From: CAZLYX01 sp964563885
Lineage (GTDB): Bacteria > Pseudomonadota > Gammaproteobacteria > Burkholderiales > Neisseriaceae
Direction of reading: 5' to 3'
DNA length: 32,678 nucleotides
Assembly (NCBI GenBank): GCA_964563885.1
Contig: CAZLYX010000020.1
Location: 1 to 32,678 of the forward strand
The notes below the pieces were generated by a model. The model had not been told where the DNA came from. It did not search any database and saw only the letters and a program-made list of their open reading frames with translations. Shown here in pieces: positions 23,923 to 32,284 of the stretch. The translations under genes were made by a program, and so were the position numbers. Position 1 is the stretch's first letter. Every line of letters begins with the position of its first letter.

Positions 23923-24433
23923 GGTTAGCACCTAAAATATCTTCAACTGTTAAGCCGCGTTTAGCAGCTATATCTGCTGGAGTATATAGCTTTGCCAATC
24001 CATCCAAAGTAGCCCGTACAATATTATATGGGTTAGTTGAGCCGTGAACTTTAGCAGAGATATTATGTACACCCATAGCATCAAATACCAAACGCATAGG
24101 ACCACCAGCTTTCACGCCGCTACCTTCTTTTGCAGGCTGCATAAATACTTTAGTAGCACCGTGACGACCAATCACCTCATGATGGATTGTACCGTTTTTC
24201 AACGGAACTTTAATCAAGTTGCGACGTGCCTGATCCATAGCTTTCTGAACAGCTACTGGTACTTCTTTAGATTTACCCTTACCCATGCCGATGCGACCAT
24301 CGCCATCACCAACTACAGTTAGAGCCGAGAAAGCCATAATACGACCACCCTTAACTACTTTAGTTACGCGGTTCACTGCAACCATTTTTTCAATTAAGCC
24401 ATCACCGCGCTCTTCAATTTCATGTTTTGCCAT
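23915..24433 (-). CDS. rpsE: 30S ribosomal protein S5
   Basis: 172 residues. It shapes the mRNA entry site and decoding accuracy. The N-terminal double-stranded-RNA-binding-like domain has VNRVTKVVKGGRIMAFSALTVVG in its first strands and loop (the loop hit in spectinomycin resistance), and the C-terminal domain has NPYNIVRATLDGL. It overlaps rpmD by 8 nt. Confidence 0.97.
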   Translation of the reverse strand: MAKHEIEERGDGLIEKMVAVNRVTKVVKGGRIMAFSALTVVGDGDGRIGMGKGKSKEVPVAVQKAMDQARRNLIKVPLKNGTIHHEVIGRHGATKVFMQPAKEGSGVKAGGPMRLVFDAMGVHNISAKVHGSTNPYNIVRATLDGLAKLYTPADIAAKRGLTVEDILGANHE

Positions 24434-24454
24434 TATCAGGTCTCCAAATCTTTA

Positions 24455-24808
24455 TTAGAAGCTTAAGCCGTTTTCACGAGCAGCCTCAGCCAAAGCTTTC
24501 ACACGACCGTGATACTGAAAGCCAGAGCGATCGAAAGCAACTTTATCAACGCCGGCGGCCTTCGCCTTTTCGGCAATGCGTTTACCTATGAGAGCAGCTG
24601 CTTCTGCATTACAACCCGATTTCAGGCTGCTCCGCACTTCAGCTTCTAACGTAGAGGCCTGAGCCAATACTGTATTGCCCTCTGCACTAATCACTTGGGC
24701 GTAGATGTGGTTATTTGTACGAAATACGCATAACCTCACCATATTCAAATCCGCTATACGAGCACGGGTTTTACGTGCGCGGCGGAGTCTTGTTTCATGT
24801 TTATTCAT
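24455..24808 (-). CDS. rplR: 50S ribosomal protein L18
   Basis: 117 residues. It binds 5S rRNA in the central protuberance with L5. Marks: RRARKTRARI, NNHIYAQVI, and the C-terminal AFDRSGFQYHGRVKALAEAAREN-like segment with FDRSGFQYHGRV. Gaps of 13 and 21 nt to its neighbours. Confidence 0.97.
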   Translation of the reverse strand: MNKHETRLRRARKTRARIADLNMVRLCVFRTNNHIYAQVISAEGNTVLAQASTLEAEVRSSLKSGCNAEAAALIGKRIAEKAKAAGVDKVAFDRSGFQYHGRVKALAEAARENGLSF

Positions 24809-24821
24809 CAGTGAGCCTCAA

Positions 24822-25355
24822 TTATTTTTTCTTGGTTTCTTTCATCGCTACCACTTCGCCTACATAACGCACACCTTTGCCCTTATATGGCTCAGGCGGA
24901 CGGAAACCACGAATTTCAGCAGCAACTTGACCAACAACCTGTTTGTCAGCACCTGTTAAAACTACTTCTGTTTGAGAAGGAGTCTGCACAGTAACGCCTT
25001 CTGGCATTTCATAAACAATCGGATGTGAGAAACCTAATGATAAATTCAGAGTTTTGCCTTGAGCTTGAGCGCGATAACCCACGCCAATTAGCTGCAATTT
25101 CTTCTCAAAACCTTCTGAAACACCTTTTACCATGTTTGCAACTATAGCTCTAGTTGTGCCTGACATAGCATTTGACTGCTTAGACTGTTTAGTCGCAGAA
25201 AAGGTAATCTGGCCATCATTTAGCTGGATTTCCACATCAGATGTTAATGGAAAAGACAATTCACCGCCCTTACCTTTAACTGTTAACTTATCTGTTCCGA
25301 ATTTCACTTCTACGCCAGCAGGAACAGTCACTGGATTTTTAGCTACACGTGACAT
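24822..25355 (-). CDS. rplF: 50S ribosomal protein L6
   Basis: 177 residues with two repeated L6 domains near the factor-binding site. MSRVAKNPVTVPAGVEV at the start and the C-terminal signature PEPYKGKGVRY are diagnostic. 11 nt after rpsH. Confidence 0.98.
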   Translation of the reverse strand: MSRVAKNPVTVPAGVEVKFGTDKLTVKGKGGELSFPLTSDVEIQLNDGQITFSATKQSKQSNAMSGTTRAIVANMVKGVSEGFEKKLQLIGVGYRAQAQGKTLNLSLGFSHPIVYEMPEGVTVQTPSQTEVVLTGADKQVVGQVAAEIRGFRPPEPYKGKGVRYVGEVVAMKETKKK

Positions 25356-25366
25356 TTATTTCTCCA

Positions 25367-25759
25367 TTAGGCTACAACGCATAATAACTCACCACCGATG
25401 CCTTGAGAACGGGCTTTACGGTCAGTCATTACACCTTTGGAAGTACTAACAATAGCAACACCCAAACCATTCATAACAGTTGGAATATCACTAGAACCTT
25501 TATAAACACGCAAACCTGGGCGTGATACACGCTTAATTTGCTCAATTACAGGTCGACCTGCGTAGTATTTCAATTGAATTTCCAATATCGGCTTTGCATC
25601 AGCAGAAACCGCATACTCTTCGATATATCCCTCTTGCTTCAAAACTTCAGCGATAGCGCATTTTAATTTTGATGAAGGCATAGCAACTGCAACTTTATTT
25701 GCACGTTGTGCATTACGGATGCGAGTTAACATATCGGAAATAGGATCATGCATACTCAT
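25367..25759 (-). CDS. rpsH: 30S ribosomal protein S8
   Basis: 130 residues. Central-domain 16S rRNA binder. MSMHDPISDMLTRIRNAQ and the C-terminal STSKGVMTDRKAR loop are typical. In E. coli S8 represses the spc operon by binding mRNA near the rplE start; whether that site exists here was not resolved. Confidence 0.98.
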   Translation of the reverse strand: MSMHDPISDMLTRIRNAQRANKVAVAMPSSKLKCAIAEVLKQEGYIEEYAVSADAKPILEIQLKYYAGRPVIEQIKRVSRPGLRVYKGSSDIPTVMNGLGVAIVSTSKGVMTDRKARSQGIGGELLCVVA

Positions 25760-25773
25760 ATATATTACTCCTA

Positions 25774-26079
25774 TTACCAGCTGGCTTTAATAACACCCGG
25801 AATTTCGCCACGCATAGCGATTTCACGGATTTTGGTACGACCCAAACCGAATTTACGGAATGTGCCACGAGGGCGACCTGTCAATGCACAACGACGACGC
25901 TGACGAACTGGAGCAGCATTACGCGGTATAGCTTGAAATTTCAGGCGTGCTTCAAAACGCTCTTCATCAGTAGCATTTGCGTCATTTATAATGGCAAAAA
26001 TTGCTTCACGTTTAGCGGCATATTTTTTTGCCAAATCAGCACGCTTTAATTCGCGATTTATAAGTGCTTTCTTAGCCAT
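25774..26079 (-). CDS. rpsN: 30S ribosomal protein S14 (zinc-free form)
   Basis: 101 residues, the long form without CxxC zinc motifs. MAKKALINRELKR at the start and RCALTGRPRGTFRKFGLGR at the C-terminal RNA-contact region identify it. Two nucleotides after the rplE stop. Confidence 0.98.
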   Translation of the reverse strand: MAKKALINRELKRADLAKKYAAKREAIFAIINDANATDEERFEARLKFQAIPRNAAPVRQRRRCALTGRPRGTFRKFGLGRTKIREIAMRGEIPGVIKASW

Positions 26080-26081
26080 GA

Positions 26082-26621
26082 TTATCCTTTAAACGGGAAC
26101 TTAAACAACGATAATAAAGCTTTTGCTTCTTCGTCAGTTTTTGCAGTAGTAGTAATAGTGATGTTTAGACCACGCAGAGCATCAATTTTATCATACTCAA
26201 TTTCCGGGAAGATAATTTGCTCACGGACACCCATATTGTAATTACCACGACCATCAAATGATTTACCATTCACGCCACGAAAATCACGCACACGAGGTAG
26301 CGAAATAGTGACTAAACGATCCAAGAACTCAAACATTTGTTCGCGGCGCAAAGTTACTTTACAACCAACTGGATAATCATCACGAATTTTAAAACCTGCA
26401 ATGGATTTACGCGCTACAGTCACAACTGGTTTTTGACCTGCAATTTTTTCCAAGTCAGAAACAGCGTGCTCCATTACTTTTTTGTCCGCTACAGCCTCAC
26501 CAACACCCATATTTAGTGTGATTTTTTCGATGCGCGGCACTTCCATTACTGATTTATAGTCAAACTGCTTAACCAATTCAGGAACGATAGTGCTATCATA
26601 AAACTCTCTTAAACGTGCCAT
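26082..26621 (-). CDS. rplE: 50S ribosomal protein L5
   Basis: 179 residues. It binds 5S rRNA and touches P-site tRNA. Marks: MARLREFYDSTIVPEL, the signature KITLNMGVGEA, and the C-terminal NITITTTAKTDEEAKALLS. 9 nt after rplX. Confidence 0.98.
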   Translation of the reverse strand: MARLREFYDSTIVPELVKQFDYKSVMEVPRIEKITLNMGVGEAVADKKVMEHAVSDLEKIAGQKPVVTVARKSIAGFKIRDDYPVGCKVTLRREQMFEFLDRLVTISLPRVRDFRGVNGKSFDGRGNYNMGVREQIIFPEIEYDKIDALRGLNITITTTAKTDEEAKALLSLFKFPFKG

Positions 26622-26630
26622 TTCTTCTCC

Positions 26631-26954
26631 TTAAGCACCAATAACCGCACCAGTGGATTTGAATATGCGAACGCGCTTAACTTTGCCTTCGCCTTCAATC
26701 AACTTTATACCCACGCGGTCTGCTTTTTTAGATTCAGGATTAAAAATAGCAACATTAGAAATTGCCAAAGGCATATTCTTAGCAATGATGCCACCTTCAA
26801 TGCCACGCATTGGGTTTGACTTCTGATGGCGTTTCGCAATATTCACGCCTTCAACTACAATTTTCTCACCCAAAATGCGCACAACTTGACCCTGTTTGCC
26901 TTTATCTTTGCCTGCAATCACGATTACCTGATCGCCTCTAATAATTTTGTTCAT
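26631..26954 (-). CDS. rplX: 50S ribosomal protein L24
   Basis: 107 residues. One of two assembly initiators of the 50S subunit. A KOW motif (GDQVIVIAGKDKGKQGQV) lies at the N-terminus, followed by VEGVNIAKRHQK. 12 nt after rplN. Confidence 0.98.
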   Translation of the reverse strand: MNKIIRGDQVIVIAGKDKGKQGQVVRILGEKIVVEGVNIAKRHQKSNPMRGIEGGIIAKNMPLAISNVAIFNPESKKADRVGIKLIEGEGKVKRVRIFKSTGAVIGA

Positions 26955-26966
26955 CGCCAGCCTTCC

Positions 26967-27335
26967 TTACAGCACTTCAGGCGCCAATGAAACGATTTTC
27001 ATAAAGCGTTCATTGCGCAATTCACGAGTAACCGGGCCAAAAATACGAGTACCTAAGGGCTCCAGTTTGCCATTTAATAACACCGCAGCATTATTATCAA
27101 ACTTAATTAACGCGCCATCAGGACGACGAACACCTTTTGCAGTACGAACAACCACTGCATTGTATACATCACCCTTCTTAACGCGACCACGTGGAGCCGC
27201 CTCTTTCACGGTCACTTTAATAATGTCACCAACCGAAGCATAGCGACGTTTAGATCCGCCTAACACTTTGATGCACATTACTCGACGTGCACCAGAGTTG
27301 TCAGCCACACCTAAGATGGTCTGCATTTGAATCAT
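26967..27335 (-). CDS. rplN: 50S ribosomal protein L14
   Basis: 122 residues. It lies at the subunit interface and binds the silencing factor RsfS in other bacteria. Marks: MIQMQTILGVADNSGARRVMC (first 20 typical) and the end FMKIVSLAPEVL. It is the first gene after the 220-nt non-coding gap, the position where the spc operon begins in E. coli. Its ribosome site is TAAAGG 7-8 nt before the ATG. Confidence 0.97.
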   Translation of the reverse strand: MIQMQTILGVADNSGARRVMCIKVLGGSKRRYASVGDIIKVTVKEAAPRGRVKKGDVYNAVVVRTAKGVRRPDGALIKFDNNAAVLLNGKLEPLGTRIFGPVTRELRNERFMKIVSLAPEVL

Positions 27336-27555
27336 GTTATTACCTTTAAATTAACCAACTTAATTTACCATTTCAGGTAGCCAACAAACTTAGTAGCTTG
27401 TCATACATCCTGATACCGCGTGCGGTTCTAGTAAACCAGTCTTGGGCCCCGAGGGGAAGAACCTTTCAGCATAGAAACTGAAAGTTAAGAAACGAAGTTT
27501 ACAGGCAAATTAAATTTGCTGCAAGCCTTCGTTTAAGTGCCTACTGTATAATAAA
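27336..27555 (-). ncRNA. Highly structured non-coding element between rpsQ and rplN
   Basis: 220 nt without a reading frame in an otherwise gapless operon. Inverted repeats seen: CTGTATAA/TTATACAG (27544-27551, 27556-27563, overlapping the rpsQ stop); AAACGAAG/CTTCGTTT (27490-27497, 27527-27534) enclosing GCAAATT/AATTTGC (27505-27511, 27513-27519); CTTTCAG/CTGAAAG (27463-27469, 27478-27484); GGTTCT/AGAACC (27424-27429, 27458-27463) enclosing CCCCGAGGGG (27447-27456); ACCGC/GCGGT (27415-27419, 27422-27426). No long U tract follows any of them, so a plain terminator is unlikely. A one-mismatch DUS lies at 27372-27383. It could be a ribosomal-protein leader, a processing site or the spc promoter region; the function is not known. 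Confidence 0.5.
27372..27383 (-). repeat. One-mismatch DUS (11/12) upstream of rplN
   Basis: TTCAGGTAGCCA matches the DUS core on the minus strand but has T in place of the first A. It is one of only two DUS-like elements in the ribosomal-protein half of the window, and the only intergenic one. Confidence 0.6.
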
Positions 27556-27819
27556 TTATACAGCCTGCCCTTTCTCTAACAACTCTTTTACTATCCAAGA
27601 TTTGGTTTTTGACAATGGGCGTGTTTCTGAAATCACAACCACATCACCGATACCATATTCATTTTGCTCATCATGAGCATGGATTTTAGATGAGCGACGA
27701 ATAATTTTACCGTACAAAGGATGCTTAACTTTACGCTCTACTAATACAGTAACGGTTTTATCCATTTTGTCGCTTACCACTTTGCCTTGCAAAGTACGAA
27801 CACTTTTAACTTCGCTCAT
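27556..27819 (-). CDS. rpsQ: 30S ribosomal protein S17
   Basis: 87 residues, OB fold; early 16S rRNA binder. LQGKVVSDKMDKTVTV and the signature GDVVVISETRPLSKTK are clear. The start overlaps the rpmC stop by 4 nt (ATGA). Its stop codon lies within a hairpin that begins the 220-nt structured gap. Confidence 0.97.
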   Translation of the reverse strand: MSEVKSVRTLQGKVVSDKMDKTVTVLVERKVKHPLYGKIIRRSSKIHAHDEQNEYGIGDVVVISETRPLSKTKSWIVKELLEKGQAV

Positions 27820-28010
27820 TCCTTAGCACCTTTTTTACCCAGAATGGTTTTAACACGAGCAATATCACGTCGTACTTTTTTTAACTCACTGTTTTTAGCC
27901 AATTGACCGGTAGCATGTTGCATACGCAGACCAAATTGAGCTTTCAGCAAATCAAGCAAGTCAGTATTCAGTTGCTCAACAGATTTGTCTTTCAATTCAT
28001 TTACGTTCAT
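27816..28010 (-). CDS. rpmC: 50S ribosomal protein L29
   Basis: 64 residues, two helices; sits near the tunnel exit beside L23. MNVNELKDKSVEQLN, FGLRMQHATGQL and RRDIARVKTIL are typical. Its ATG overlaps the rplP stop by one base (TAATG), pointing to coupled translation. Confidence 0.96.
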   Translation of the reverse strand: MNVNELKDKSVEQLNTDLLDLLKAQFGLRMQHATGQLAKNSELKKVRRDIARVKTILGKKGAKE

Positions 28011-28426
28011 TATTGACCTACCTGTCTTACTACAAACACAGTCGGAATAGGCAGCTTAGCTGAAGCTAAAGCAAATGCTTCACGAGCTAACACCTCTGAC
28101 ACGCCATCCATCTCATACAATACTTTTCCTGGCTGAATTTCAGCCACATAGTACTCAACTGAGCCTTTACCGCCGCCCATACGTACTTGTATTGGCTTTT
28201 CAGTAATTGGCTTATCTGGAAACACTCTAATCCAAATCCGGCCACCACGCTTGATGTGGCGAGTCATTGCACGGCGAGCAGCTTCAATCTGGCGCGCAGT
28301 TAACCTGCCGCGGCCTACAGCCTTGAGCCCAAATTCTCCAAAGCTCACTTTATTGCCGCGAGTAGCAATGCCTGTATTGCGGCCTTTATGCTGTTTACGA
28401 TATTTTAGCCTAGTTGGTTGCAGCAT
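28010..28426 (-). CDS. rplP: 50S ribosomal protein L16
   Basis: 138 residues from the family start MLQPTRLKYRKQHKGRN. L16 organises the A-site side of the peptidyl transferase centre. An in-frame GTG lies 9 nt earlier, but AGGTGG precedes the ATG at 28426, which matches homologues. The start lies inside the last codons of rpsC (17-nt overlap). Confidence 0.96.
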   Translation of the reverse strand: MLQPTRLKYRKQHKGRNTGIATRGNKVSFGEFGLKAVGRGRLTARQIEAARRAMTRHIKRGGRIWIRVFPDKPITEKPIQVRMGGGKGSVEYYVAEIQPGKVLYEMDGVSEVLAREAFALASAKLPIPTVFVVRQVGQ

Positions 28427-29108
28427 TACGACCACCTACCTTTCTTTGTCTCTTTTCTTGCTCAGGCTTAGCTTGTGTCTTATCAGTACCCTCACCTGTA
28501 TATACCCAAACTTTTAAGCCTAGCACACCATAGGTCGTGTGTGCTTCGCTAGTCGCATAATCAACGTTTGCACGCAATGTATGCAAAGGAACGCGGCCTT
28601 CACGGTACCATTCACTTCGTGCAATATCAGCGCCATTCAAGCGACCAGAAGTCATAACTTTAATACCTTTGGCTCCAACGCGCATTGCATTTTGCATAGC
28701 ACGCTTCATGGCGCGGCGAAACTGAACACGTTTCTCAAGCTGTGAAGCAATGCTGTCAGCAATAATTTGTGCATTCAATTCTGGCTTACGAATTTCTTCG
28801 ATATTAACATGAACCGGTACGCCCATTAAAGCTTGTAAATCGCGTTTTAAAACCTCAATATCTTCACCTTTCTTACCGATGACAATACCTGGGCGCGCTG
28901 AATGAATAGTAATACGTGCCGATTTTGCTGGGCGCTCAATCACCACACGACCAACTGAAGCATTAGCTAAGCGTTTACGCAAATAATCACGCACATCAAT
29001 ATCTTGTTTTAAAATAGTCGCAAATTTATTACTTTTAGCAAACCATTTAGAAGACCAGTCTTTAGTTACCGCCAGGCGAAAGCCTGTAGGATGAATTTTT
29101 TGTCCCAT
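28410..29108 (-). CDS. rpsC: 30S ribosomal protein S3
   Basis: 232 residues. Forms the mRNA entry channel. A KH domain (about 39-107) has the RNA-binding loop VIGKKGEDI. MGQKIHPTGFRL at the start and the C-terminal GVLGLKVWVYTGE are diagnostic. A basic tail ends in GGRNAATN, overlapping rplP. Confidence 0.98.
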   Translation of the reverse strand: MGQKIHPTGFRLAVTKDWSSKWFAKSNKFATILKQDIDVRDYLRKRLANASVGRVVIERPAKSARITIHSARPGIVIGKKGEDIEVLKRDLQALMGVPVHVNIEEIRKPELNAQIIADSIASQLEKRVQFRRAMKRAMQNAMRVGAKGIKVMTSGRLNGADIARSEWYREGRVPLHTLRANVDYATSEAHTTYGVLGLKVWVYTGEGTDKTQAKPEQEKRQRKVGGRNAATN

Positions 29109-29117
29109 AGCTTTTCC

Positions 29118-29447
29118 TTAATTGCCCACTGTTACACTAATGTGGCAAGTTTGTTTTTCGATGCGGTTACCGCGACCTTTAGCACGAGCTTGAAAACGTT
29201 TTAAGCTCGGCCCTTTGTCTATAAAGATCGTCACGACTTTTAATTGGTCAATATCAGCACCTTCGTTATGCTCCGCGTTAGCAATAGCAGACTCCAATAC
29301 TTTTTTAATCAACTCAGCACCTTTTTTAGGACTGAATGCCAAGACATTTAAAGCCTGAGCAACTTCTTTACCGCGAATCAAATCTGCTACCAAACGAGCT
29401 TTCTGTGCAGAAATACGGGCATTTTTATGTTGTGCATTTACTCTCAT
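29118..29447 (-). CDS. rplV: 50S ribosomal protein L22
   Basis: 109 residues. Its beta-hairpin (about 80-100, RFQARAKGRGNRIEK) lines the exit tunnel narrowing where macrolide-resistance changes occur. RISAQKARLVADLIRGK is the family start region. Confidence 0.97.
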   Translation of the reverse strand: MRVNAQHKNARISAQKARLVADLIRGKEVAQALNVLAFSPKKGAELIKKVLESAIANAEHNEGADIDQLKVVTIFIDKGPSLKRFQARAKGRGNRIEKQTCHISVTVGN

Positions 29448-29455
29448 GTTTTACC

Positions 29456-29734
29456 TTATTTCTTCTTAGCTTTTTTATCAGCCAAGTGGCCTTTAAAAGT
29501 ACGAGTCAATGAGAATTCGCCTAGCTTATGGCCAACCATGTTATCACTAACAAAGACTGGCATATGTGTACGACCATTATGCACAGCAATAGTTAAACCA
29601 ATAAAATCGGGCAAAATAGTAGAGCGACGTGACCACGTTTTAATCGGGCGCTTATCGTTGCTTGCACGAGCCGCATCTACTTTCTTGAGTAAATGCAAGT
29701 CTACATACGGGCCTTTTTTCAATGAACGAGCCAT
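29456..29734 (-). CDS. rpsS: 30S ribosomal protein S19
   Basis: 92 residues. Head protein making bridge B1 with S13. MARSLKKGPYVDLHLLKKV and the signature MVGHKLGEFSLTRTFKGH are present. Eight nt before rplV and five after rplB. Confidence 0.98.
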   Translation of the reverse strand: MARSLKKGPYVDLHLLKKVDAARASNDKRPIKTWSRRSTILPDFIGLTIAVHNGRTHMPVFVSDNMVGHKLGEFSLTRTFKGHLADKKAKKK

Positions 29735-29739
29735 ATCAA

Positions 29740-30573
29740 TTAACCTTTATTCGAGTAACGGCTGCGAACAATCATATTGTTCGTGCGTTTATTGTTACGA
29801 GTACGGTAACCTTTAGCAGGTGTACCCCATGGGCTAACTGGCTCACGACCTTCACCAGTCTTACCTTCACCACCACCATGCGGGTGATCAACTGGGTTCA
29901 TCACTACACCGCGTACGGTTGGACGAATACCACGCCAGCGATTAGCACCTGCTTTACCAATTTTTCTAAGACTTTGCTCTTCATTGCCTACTTCACCGAC
30001 AGTAGCGCGACAATCCACATGAATTTTACGTACTTCACCTGATCGCAAACGAACCTGAGCATAAACACCTTCTTTAGCCAGCAACACAGCAGAGGTGCCC
30101 GCAGAACGAGCGATTTGCCCACCTTTACCCGGCTTCATTTCAATACAGTGAATCGTAGTACCGACAGGGATATTGCGTATTGGCAAAGCGTTACCAGCTT
30201 TAATTGCCGCTTCCGCGCCAGATACCAATACTGCACCAGCCTGAATGCCACGCGGCGCAAGAATATAACGACGCTCACCATCTGAATAACACAATAGTGC
30301 AATAAATGCAGTGCGGTTAGGATCGTACTCTATGCGTTCAACTTTAGCTGAGATACCATCTTTATTACGCTTAAAATCTACCATACGATAATGCTGCTTA
30401 TGACCACCACCCTTATGGCGTACAGTAATATGGCCGTTGTTATTACGACCAGCGGTAGAGATCTTTTTTTCCAACAAAGGCGCATACGGGGCACCTTTAT
30501 GCAAACCTTCTGCAACTACGCGAACCATGCCGCGACGGCCTGCAGATGTAGGCTTCATTTTTACAATAGCCAT
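29740..30573 (-). CDS. rplB: 50S ribosomal protein L2
   Basis: 277 residues. Needed for subunit joining and peptidyl transfer. The C-terminal signature MNPVDHPHGGGEGKTGEGR holds the conserved histidines beside the catalytic centre. MAIVKMKPTSAGRR is the usual start. Four nt after rplW. Confidence 0.98.
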   Translation of the reverse strand: MAIVKMKPTSAGRRGMVRVVAEGLHKGAPYAPLLEKKISTAGRNNNGHITVRHKGGGHKQHYRMVDFKRNKDGISAKVERIEYDPNRTAFIALLCYSDGERRYILAPRGIQAGAVLVSGAEAAIKAGNALPIRNIPVGTTIHCIEMKPGKGGQIARSAGTSAVLLAKEGVYAQVRLRSGEVRKIHVDCRATVGEVGNEEQSLRKIGKAGANRWRGIRPTVRGVVMNPVDHPHGGGEGKTGEGREPVSPWGTPAKGYRTRNNKRTNNMIVRSRYSNKG

Positions 30574-30577
30574 CTTC

Positions 30578-30898
30578 TTACTCCTTATCTGCAGCTACAG
30601 CGGCAGCTTCAAGGTCTATCTCTTGTCCGGCAGCTAGACTCACATAAGCTTTTTTAACATCACTGCGGCGACCAATGGTGCGGCCAGAGCGCTTTACTTT
30701 ACCCTTAGTGGTCGTTGTGGCAACAGAATCGACTTCAACATTAAATAACAGCTCAACCGCAGCTTTGATTTCTGGTTTGGTTGCATTGAGCATTACTTTG
30801 AATGTCATTTGATTACGTTTTTCAGCCAGCAGATTGCTCTTTTCAGAAACAATAGGGGCTAAGATTACTTGCATTAGGCGTTGTTGATTCATACCCAT
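30578..30898 (-). CDS. rplW: 50S ribosomal protein L23
   Basis: 106 residues. At the tunnel exit it is the docking site for SRP (Ffh) and trigger factor. The N-terminus MGMNQQRLMQVILAPIVSEK and the alanine-rich tail ending AADKE look like Neisseria L23. The start overlaps the rplD stop by 10 nt. Confidence 0.97.
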   Translation of the reverse strand: MGMNQQRLMQVILAPIVSEKSNLLAEKRNQMTFKVMLNATKPEIKAAVELLFNVEVDSVATTTTKGKVKRSGRTIGRRSDVKKAYVSLAAGQEIDLEAAAVAADKE

Positions 30899-31509
30899 TG
30901 CTCCTCTAACTCTGCAATCGCATCTTTTGTGATCAAAACTTTTTTATAACGCAATAAGCTGTATGGATCTGCTTGTTGTGCTTCCAAAACCATCACATTC
31001 GGCAGATTTCGAGAAGATAAATATACATTCTCATCTAGCTGCTTAGTAATGAATAGTATTTGCTCAAAGCCTAAGTTTTTCACTTGCTCAGCAAAAATTT
31101 TAGTTTTTGGAGTTTCAACAGAAAGATTATCAATCACCATCAGACGTTCATCGCGCACAAGCTGTGACAAAATAGCAGCCATACCAGCGCGGTACATTTT
31201 ACGGTTTACTTTTTGAGTAAAGTTTTCTGTTGGTTTATTTGGAAATGCACGACCACCGCCACGCCAAATTGGAGAAGAAGTCATACCAGCACGAGCACGG
31301 CCCGTACCTTTTTGACGCCATGGTTTCTTGGTAGAATGTTTAACTTCAGCGCGCGTTAGCTGAGCACGATTACCTGAACGGGCATTAGCTAAAAACGCGG
31401 TAACTAACTGGTGCACCAAGGCTTCATTGTATTCGCGGGCAAATAGGGCATCAGAAGCAGTTAAGCTACCTGAAACTTGTCCTTTTGCATCAATTACTTT
31501 CAATTCCAT
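30889..31509 (-). CDS. rplD: 50S ribosomal protein L4
   Basis: 206 residues. The long loop (about 45-100, with KPWRQKGTGRARAG) reaches the exit tunnel. In E. coli L4 is the autoregulator of the S10 operon, acting on an mRNA leader; a leader-like hairpin pair lies here before rplC. A one-mismatch DUS (AAGCTACCTGAA, 31463-31474) falls within its codons for Ser-Gly-Ser-Leu near residue 13-16, possibly by chance. The start overlaps the rplC stop by one base. Confidence 0.97.
   Translation of the reverse strand: MELKVIDAKGQVSGSLTASDALFAREYNEALVHQLVTAFLANARSGNRAQLTRAEVKHSTKKPWRQKGTGRARAGMTSSPIWRGGGRAFPNKPTENFTQKVNRKMYRAGMAAILSQLVRDERLMVIDNLSVETPKTKIFAEQVKNLGFEQILFITKQLDENVYLSSRNLPNVMVLEAQQADPYSLLRYKKVLITKDAIAELEEQWV
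31463..31474 (+). repeat. One-mismatch DUS inside rplD
   Basis: AAGCTACCTGAA differs from AG-eikDUS only at base 2. It is the only DUS-like 12-mer wholly inside a coding region that I found in the window. Confidence 0.4.
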
Positions 31510-32153
31510 TACGCACCTACCTTCACACTAGGACGAACTACTACGTCGCCATTTGCCGAACCCGGTACAGCTCCTTTAACCAATAACAATTGACGTTCTG
31601 CGTCTACACGCACAACCTCTAAGCATTGAATAGTAGCTTGGGCATTACCAAGTTGACCAGCCATGCGTTTACCTGGAAACACGCGGCCTGGGTCTTGACA
31701 CATACCAATCGAACCTGGCACACGATGTGAGCGAGAGTTACCATGAGATGCGCGCTGTGAACCAAAATGATGTCGCTTGATGGTGCCTGCGAAACCTTTA
31801 CCTTTTGATGTGCCAGTAACATCAACTAACTGACCAATTTCAAAGATAGCAACAGTAATATCATCGCCAGCTTTCAACTCGCCCAGCTTTTCTTCAGTCA
31901 ACGCAAATTCAAAAAGACCACGACCAGCTTCGACACCTGCTTTAGCAAAATGACCAGCTTCGGTTTTATTAACGCGATTTGCTTTCTTCTGACCAAAGGT
32001 AACTTGAACAGCCACATAGCCGTCAGTATCTTTGGATTTTACTTGTGTGACGCGGTTAGCAGACATATCTAACACGGTTACCGGAACAGAAGCACCCTGT
32101 TCGTTAAACACGCGAGTCATACCTACTTTGCGCCCAACCAGACCTAAAGTCAT
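31509..32153 (-). CDS. rplC: 50S ribosomal protein L3
   Basis: 214 residues. An assembly initiator protein. The family start MTLGLVGRKVGMTRVF, with AAGGAAAA upstream, sets the ATG at 32153, although the frame opens 30 nt earlier at a TTG. Conserved KGKGFAGTIKRHHF and QDPGRVFPGKRMAG are present; the Gln of the latter lies where E. coli L3 is methylated. The 141-nt leader holds an attenuator-like hairpin pair. Confidence 0.97.
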   Translation of the reverse strand: MTLGLVGRKVGMTRVFNEQGASVPVTVLDMSANRVTQVKSKDTDGYVAVQVTFGQKKANRVNKTEAGHFAKAGVEAGRGLFEFALTEEKLGELKAGDDITVAIFEIGQLVDVTGTSKGKGFAGTIKRHHFGSQRASHGNSRSHRVPGSIGMCQDPGRVFPGKRMAGQLGNAQATIQCLEVVRVDAERQLLLVKGAVPGSANGDVVVRPSVKVGA

Positions 32154-32209
32154 GATTTTTTCCTTATAAAACAAAGGGGCCAATTACGATTGATTGACCT
32201 TAATTGCAC

Positions 32210-32284
32210 AAAAAATGGACTTGGCAAAATTACCAAGTCCATAACTATACAATATTTTCCTCGATGAAATCAAGGAAAATATTG
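32210..32284 (-). promoter_or_regulatory. Two-hairpin attenuator-like leader between rpsJ and rplC
   Basis: In transcription order: a long hairpin (CAATATTTTCCT at 32250-32261 with AGGAAAATATTG at 32273-32284, extended by GAT/ATC around a GAA loop after one mismatch), then a second perfect 10-bp hairpin (ATGGACTTGG at 32215-32224 with CCAAGTCCAT at 32233-32242) followed directly by a T6 tract. The second is a textbook intrinsic terminator 57 nt before rplC. Inference: regulated read-through, perhaps by L4 or another protein of the operon, as the S10 leader does in E. coli. Confidence 0.65.

Noticed and set aside
27415..27463. tRNA-like fold in the rpsQ-rplN gap
   Set aside because: There is no anticodon-arm geometry, no GGTTCGAATCC-like T arm and no CCA-side acceptor stem; the helices nest differently.
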